DNA from: CAYNDB01 sp964395915
Lineage (GTDB): Bacteria; Nitrospinota_A; UBA7883; JAJRTC01
Assembly: GCA_964395915.1 (NCBI GenBank)
Contig: CAYNDB010000096.1
Span: 1 to 9,715, forward strand
Length of the DNA stretch: 9,715 bases
Direction of reading: 5' to 3'
Below, piece after piece: positions 7,064 through 9,715 of this stretch; position 1 is the stretch's first letter; the number at the start of each line of letters is the position of its first letter. The notes under the pieces are model-generated. The model saw only the letters and a program-made list of their open reading frames with translations, did no database searches and was not told the origin of the DNA. The position numbers and the translations under genes are program-made.

Positions 7064-7080
7064 TGGGAGGCTGAAGGTGA

Positions 7081-7286
7081 ACTATAAAGCGGGGCATGCG
7101 TATATCAAGGTACTTAAAAACCCTTACTACGCGATATCTGCGCCTGATGGATCATACTCTATCGACGATATTCCTCCGGGAGAATATAAAGTCGTAGTTT
7201 GGCATTCGGAGCTAGGCGAAATGAAGAAAAAGATAAAGATTGAAGCCGGAAAGTCGGTTGACTTGAATCACCAGTTCAAAAAATAG
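7081..7286 (+). pseudogene. 3' fragment of a carboxypeptidase-regulatory-like (beta-sandwich) domain protein
   Basis: The host reading frame enters from the IS edge and encodes about 68 residues to TAG at 7284-7286. The pattern AYIKVLKNPYYAISAPDGSYSIDDIPPGEYKVVVWHSELG, ending in a short beta strand, is typical of the C-terminal half of CarboxypepD_reg-like domains. In exported redox-associated proteins that half usually follows a signal peptide and a Cys/His-containing segment. Here everything before the domain is missing. The frame does extend back into the IS to an ATG at 7053, but those nine codons are IS sequence, so a natural start there is doubtful. The other part of the gene is not on the left side of the IS. 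A strong terminator follows 17 bp after the stop. The product would lack a signal peptide and is probably non-functional. Confidence 0.7.
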
Positions 7287-7303
7287 TTTTAATATAAGTA
7301 CAG

Positions 7304-7339
7304 AAATCCCGGCGGGCTTTATGTCCGTTGGGATTTTTT
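7304..7339 (+). terminator. Rho-independent terminator
   Basis: AAATCCCGGCGG (7304-7315) pairs with CCGTTGGGATTT (7325-7336), a 12-bp stem with two G·T pairs and a 9-nt loop, ending in six T residues (7334-7339). It lies 17 bp after the stop of the regulatory-domain fragment, so it ends that transcription unit and separates it from the HmuY-like gene. Confidence 0.85.
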
Positions 7340-7516
7340 ATTGTTCTTCTAGGTTTGTTAAAGGCTGTAAGGGAAATGAACGCCAATGCAATAGAGCGAC
7401 AACAGCCTGACTGCGTGAACGTTCCTAGGCGCTTGTTATTTTCTTCAAATTCATGCATATTGATAACTGTTTTCAACGGCTCCCTATCTAACTTATTTAC
7501 CCATGCATAGTTAATA

Positions 7517-8236
7517 ATGTCCGATTATAAAGAAAAAAGCTCCGACCAGCGGACTCCTCCCTCAAAGTGGCTTAAGCTGTTTTTAACCATAAACCTGGCT
7601 TTTCTTATCGGTCTGTTTATCTGGGAAGCGACTGGCCCCGTAAGGTTGGGCGAAGAAAAGCTGAAGGAAGTGCAAGTACGCCAAATCGAAGATATTAGCG
7701 CGGCTATTGCAAAAAATCCGGATGTTACAGATTTCACAGGGAAACTGGGCGACAAGATGCTATTTACCCTTGACGCCACAGACAGCGGCGCTTGGGTACA
7801 TTTCAAATTGTCGAACGCAACTTCGTTCAAACGGGCTGAGTTCGCCAAGAATTCTCTTGACTGGGACATAGCATTCCGGCGGGCTAAAATCATAACCAAT
7901 GGCGGGGAGACCAACAAGAAGGGTATGGCGGCTGTAGCTTTAATGGATACCGCTGATTTTGATTCTGTTGTATCTGTCCCGGATGAAGAGCTTTTCATGA
8001 AAGACAACACCGATGACAACCTATATGAGCCTAAAAACCCGGCGATAGACAAGTGGTATGAGTATGATTTCTGGACTCATCGCCTGAAACCGAAGAAAAA
8101 TGTATTTGTGATAAGAACCGCGGATGGGCGCTATGCGAAGTTTAAAATACTAAATTATTACTGCGGCACAGCGGCTGGATGCTACACTTTATTGTATATG
8201 TATCAGGGAAAAGACTCACATACATTTACCCAATAA
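7517..8236 (+). CDS. HmuY-like protein with N-terminal membrane anchor
   Basis: Residues about 85-235 carry the pattern I associate with the HmuY haem-binding beta-sandwich family: WDIAFRRAKIITNGGETN (116-133) in the middle, YEYDFWTH (181-188), VIRTADGRYAKFKILNYY (198-215) and GCYTLLYMYQ (221-230) at the end. Classical HmuY is an outer-membrane lipoprotein that takes up haem through two His ligands. This copy instead has an N-terminal hydrophobic helix (about 19-36) after a polar start, with no lipobox, so it is probably anchored in the inner membrane facing the periplasm. His95 and His188 are the most prominent histidines, but assigning them as ligands is inference. Cys216 and Cys222 could form a disulfide. 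No ribosome binding site stands out before the ATG. The 177-bp leader after the upstream terminator must hold the promoter, but I found no convincing -35/-10 pair there. A haem or cytochrome-related role would fit the neighbourhood. Confidence 0.75.
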   Translation: MSDYKEKSSDQRTPPSKWLKLFLTINLAFLIGLFIWEATGPVRLGEEKLKEVQVRQIEDISAAIAKNPDVTDFTGKLGDKMLFTLDATDSGAWVHFKLSNATSFKRAEFAKNSLDWDIAFRRAKIITNGGETNKKGMAAVALMDTADFDSVVSVPDEELFMKDNTDDNLYEPKNPAIDKWYEYDFWTHRLKPKKNVFVIRTADGRYAKFKILNYYCGTAAGCYTLLYMYQGKDSHTFTQ

Positions 8237-8241
8237 GCCAA

Positions 8242-8258
8242 TGGACAGAAACTGTCCA
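8242..8258. repeat. Short perfect hairpin after the HmuY-like gene
   Basis: TGGACAG and CTGTCCA form a perfect 7-bp stem around an AAA loop, starting 5 bp after the HmuY-like stop codon. The T-rich run (ATTTTGTT) comes only about 10 nt later, so this is at best an imperfect terminator. It could instead be a binding site or a 3'-end stabiliser. Confidence 0.5.
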
Positions 8259-8271
8259 CGCCCGGCTATTT

Positions 8272-8374
8272 TGTTACCAATAAATGTTACTCAAACATTA
8301 GTATTATTTGGTTACGTATTATCGATTTTCATTTCCTGTCATATATTTCAAAACGAATTTTTGTATTGGTAACA
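8272..8374. repeat. AT-rich segment bounded by an 11-bp perfect inverted repeat (MITE-like)
   Basis: TGTTACCAATA (8272-8282) is repeated exactly in inverted form as TATTGGTAACA (8364-8374), enclosing a 103-bp AT-rich unit with TG...CA ends. Inside are a 6-bp hairpin (AATGTT 8283-8288 / AACATT 8294-8299) and two further GTTAC motifs (8286-8290, 8311-8315). There is no coding potential and no obvious target duplication. The ~300 bp between the HmuY-like gene and the second IS holds no gene; this unit and the hairpins on either side are its main content. MITE status is inference: a regulatory region with paired operators is the alternative. Confidence 0.4.
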
Positions 8375-8410
8375 GCGTAAACCCGCCCGCTCGTCCGACT
8401 TATTCCTGCT

Positions 8411-8433
8411 CCATTTTTTTAAATGGCATTTTT
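8411..8433 (+). terminator. Weak terminator-like hairpin
   Basis: CCATTT (8411-8416) and AAATGG (8421-8426) enclose a TTTT loop and are followed by CATTTTTA, five T residues at 8429-8433. The stem is short and AT-rich, so termination strength is doubtful. It is the only such structure with a T tract between the HmuY-like stop and the second IS. Confidence 0.25.
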
Positions 8434-8522
8434 ATTGCCACCTAGACCCTTTAAGTCCAATCCAGTAAGACACATTTTGATGGGTACGAAAGTGAATACA
8501 TGCTTTTTTAAGGAGACATTTG

Positions 8523-8539
8523 GTGAAAATTTGGAATAT
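8523..8539 (+). pseudogene. Possible gene start cut off by the second IS
   Basis: AAGGAG (8510-8515) stands 7 nt before a GTG (8523), a normal ribosome binding site geometry, and the next codons read AAA ATT TGG AAT. The IS left end then begins at 8540 and the frame hits TAG soon afterwards. This suggests a gene interrupted after five codons, whose remainder would lie beyond the far end of the IS, outside the window. The evidence is only the spacing of these signals. Confidence 0.25.
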
Positions 8540-8594
8540 TGAATCGCCCCTAGTTCTATAGACACCTCTACGAGTTATATGAAAGGGGTGCACT

Positions 8595-8873
8595 ATGAGT
8601 GGCAAACGATACACGGAAGGATTCAAGGTTGAGGCGGTTAAGCAGGTAACAGAGAGGGGCTATGCGGTATCGGAAGTAGCCGAGCGTTTGGGAATCACGT
8701 CGAACAGCCTCTACAACTGGCTAAAGAAGTATGGTGATGCAGACAGTGATCATAAACAAACTATCGACCATCAGGCAGAAATCAGGAAGCTTAAATCTGA
8801 GCTCCGCCGTGTTACCGAGGAACGCGATATATTAAAAAAAGCTACGGCGTATTTTGCAAAGGAGTCAAAGTGA
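8595..8873 (+). CDS. IS3-family transposase OrfA (HTH_Tnp_1 type)
   Basis: A 92-aa DNA-binding subunit. It opens MSGKRYTEGFKVEAVKQV, the usual start of HTH_Tnp_1 proteins. A helix-turn-helix (YAVSEVAERLGITSNSLYNW) and a C-terminal coiled coil (AEIRKLKSELRRVTEERDIL) follow, ending KKATAYFAKESK, a very common OrfA ending. AGGGGTG (8584-8590) is the ribosome binding site, 4 nt before the ATG. The stop overlaps the GTG of orfB (GTGA, 8870-8873). Confidence 0.92.
   Translation: MSGKRYTEGFKVEAVKQVTERGYAVSEVAERLGITSNSLYNWLKKYGDADSDHKQTIDHQAEIRKLKSELRRVTEERDILKKATAYFAKESK
8834..8840 (+). promoter_or_regulatory. A7 slippery site for -1 programmed frameshifting
   Basis: Seven A residues followed by G lie in the orfA frame as TTA AAA AAA GCT, 30 nt before the orfA stop. 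A -1 slip here gives ILKK followed by SYGVFCKGVKVKYA, which runs straight into orfB, the standard way IS3 elements make the OrfAB transposase. Function is inferred from the family; no downstream stimulatory structure was established. Confidence 0.65.
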
Positions 8874-9715
8874 AATACGCCTACATCCAAGCCAATGCAG
8901 ACAGCCACTCCATACGTAGACAATGCAAAATCTTAAATATTCATCCCAGCGGTTTTTACGCATGGAAGGAATCTCCACATTCCAGAAGACATTATGAAGA
9001 CCAGAGACTTGTTGGGCTGATTAAGCAGTGCTGGCTGGAGAGCGGTTCTGTTTATGGTTATCGAAAGATACATGAAGACTTGCTAAGTGTTGGAGAGCCC
9101 TGCGGAAAGCATAAGGTAGCTAGATTAATGAGGCAGACCGGCATTAAAGCTGAGATCGGGTATAAACGCAAACCTCGCATAAAGTCTGGAACGCCTTCGC
9201 ATATTGCCCCAAACCTCTTGGAGCAAAAGTTTAACTGTAGTAGTCCGAATCAGGCATGGGTGACCAATATAACCTACATTAAAACAGCTGAGGGCTGGTT
9301 ATTCCTTGCTATTGTGATAGACCTCTTCTCAAGGCAAGTTATCGGCTGGTCAATGAAAAACAGGATGGAAACAGATATTGTCATTAGCGCTTTAATGATG
9401 GCTGTATGGCGAAGAAATCCAAAACAGCCGGTAACTATCCACTCTGATCAGGGAAGCCAGTACACCAGCTATGATTGGCAGAGTTTTTTAAAGCAGCATA
9501 ACCTTGTTGCCAGCCATAGTCGTCGTGGTAACTGCTACGACAATGCGGTCGCTGAGAGCTTCTTCCAACTGCTCAAACGGGAGCGGATCAAGCGCAAGGT
9601 CTACCGAACGAGAGATGAAGCAAAGGTGGAGATATTTGACTACATCGAGATGTTCTACAATCCGAAACGGAGGCATGGTAACAATAAAAATCTCTCGCCT
9701 GTGGACTACGAAAAG
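8870..9715 (+). CDS. IS3-family transposase OrfB, 3' truncated by the window, first catalytic Asp replaced by Asn
   Basis: The frame is open from GTG 8870 through the last base (282 codons, no stop reached). The N-terminal HTH_21 part includes SGFYAWKESP and SVYGYRKIHEDL. The rve core follows with FLAIVIDLFSRQVIGWSM, IHSDQGSQYTS, SRRGNCYDNAVAESFFQLLK and FYNPKRRHG, all typical of the IS3/IS150 type. D193 and E229 are spaced by 35 residues as expected. At the position of the first catalytic acid, normally WVTDITYI, this copy reads WVTNITYI: Asn133, codon AAT at 9266-9268. Loss of that Asp should abolish strand-transfer chemistry, so the copy is probably dead although the frame is intact. A frameshifted OrfAB would include residues read from the A7 run at 8834-8840. 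Confidence 0.9.
   Translation, partial: MKYAYIQANADSHSIRRQCKILNIHPSGFYAWKESPHSRRHYEDQRLVGLIKQCWLESGSVYGYRKIHEDLLSVGEPCGKHKVARLMRQTGIKAEIGYKRKPRIKSGTPSHIAPNLLEQKFNCSSPNQAWVTNITYIKTAEGWLFLAIVIDLFSRQVIGWSMKNRMETDIVISALMMAVWRRNPKQPVTIHSDQGSQYTSYDWQSFLKQHNLVASHSRRGNCYDNAVAESFFQLLKRERIKRKVYRTRDEAKVEIFDYIEMFYNPKRRHGNNKNLSPVDYEK

Larger units (their letters stand above)
5895..7080 (+). mobile_element. IS3-family insertion sequence (IS407-like), about 1.19 kb
   Basis: A complete-looking element with orfA and orfB in the IS3 layout. I place the left end at TGACCTTCTCCCT (5895) and the right end at 7080, where the inverted strand reads TCACCTTCAGCCT. These are imperfect terminal repeats with 10 of the first 13 positions matching. 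The size and protein type fit the IS407 subgroup. The flanking tetranucleotides, CCTG on the left and ACTA on the right, are not a target duplication. The ends are assigned by pattern and could be off by a few bases. The flanking genes are unrelated fragments on opposite strands. A possible transposase -10 box, CATAAT (5931-5936), lies inside the left end. Confidence 0.8.
8540..9715 (+). mobile_element. IS3-family insertion sequence (IS3 subgroup-like), right end outside the window
   Basis: The left end is placed at TGAATCGCCCC (8540), which resembles the TGAACCGCCC-type ends I recall for IS3-group elements. orfA and orfB follow in IS3 order with an A7 slippery run between them. The element continues to the last base of the window, so its right inverted repeat and target duplication cannot be seen. 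It is unrelated in sequence to the element at 5895-7080, so the two cannot recombine with each other as homologues. Confidence 0.85.

Noticed and set aside
7053..7080. ATG at 7053 as the true start of the regulatory-domain gene
   Set aside because: The codons before 7081 overlap the end of the transposase gene and its terminal repeat. They are IS sequence, and there is no signal peptide or good ribosome binding site.
7340..7516. Possible small RNA or leader peptide before the HmuY-like gene
   Set aside because: The 177-bp leader has no stable hairpin, no ribosome binding site with a short frame, and no clear promoter. I see nothing supportable in it.
1..9715. CRISPR array, tRNA, rRNA, phage or defence genes
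   Set aside because: I saw no regularly spaced repeats, tRNA-like cloverleaf, rRNA sequence, phage structural gene or known defence-family protein on either strand.

Overview
This looks like bacterial chromosome from a Gram-negative organism with a cytochrome-rich, respiratory or chemolithotrophic lifestyle. Evidence for this is a lipoprotein signal, an exported leader on a multihaem-type cytochrome, a membrane-anchored c-type cytochrome, and a dispersed GTCATTGCGAG-type repeat. The cytochrome architecture resembles what I know from Nitrospirota, Nitrospinota and some former Deltaproteobacteria, but the window has no marker gene that fixes the lineage. Two different IS3-family insertion sequences and several gene remnants make the right half an accessory, rearranged region.

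Positions 1-2900 look ordinary. An ECF-type sigma factor (+) converges on a complete M17 leucyl aminopeptidase gene, pepA (-). The pepA start is re-set here to the ATG at 2150, behind a GGAGGA ribosome binding site. A divergent intergenic region rich in short palindromes separates pepA from a small lipoprotein gene (+). A REP-like hairpin and a second inverted repeat fill the gap to the next, convergent, gene.

Positions 3074-5894 hold the 3' end of a minus-strand redox operon, listed here in transcription order. First comes a 26-codon remnant of an Ala/Glu-rich protein. Next is a three-TM monohaem cytochrome c. Last is a diheme cytochrome c fused to an ethylbenzene-dehydrogenase-type (EB_dh) haem-binding domain with a C-terminal membrane anchor. 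I infer a cytochrome bc-like or quinol-linked electron-transfer complex whose upstream subunits have been lost. The monohaem cytochrome gene has an in-frame TAG. The 36 codons after it still encode the conserved C-terminus, with the probable axial Met, and end in a 4-bp ATGA overlap with the next gene.

Positions 5895-7080 are an IS3-family element (IS407-like). Its two flanks are unrelated gene fragments: the 3' end of a minus-strand gene on the left and the 3' end of a plus-strand carboxypeptidase-regulatory-like gene on the right. No target duplication is visible, so the junction looks like an IS-mediated rearrangement and not a simple insertion. A strong terminator follows the right-hand fragment. 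After it comes a membrane-anchored HmuY-like gene, then about 300 bp of AT-rich, palindrome-rich DNA including a possible MITE (8272-8374). From 8540 a second IS3-family element runs off the window. It keeps an A7 frameshift site, but its transposase has Asn where the first catalytic Asp belongs.

No CRISPR array, tRNA, rRNA or recognisable defence system is present. The strongest unusual signals are the in-frame TAG in a conserved cytochrome and the IS-scarred edge of the cytochrome locus.
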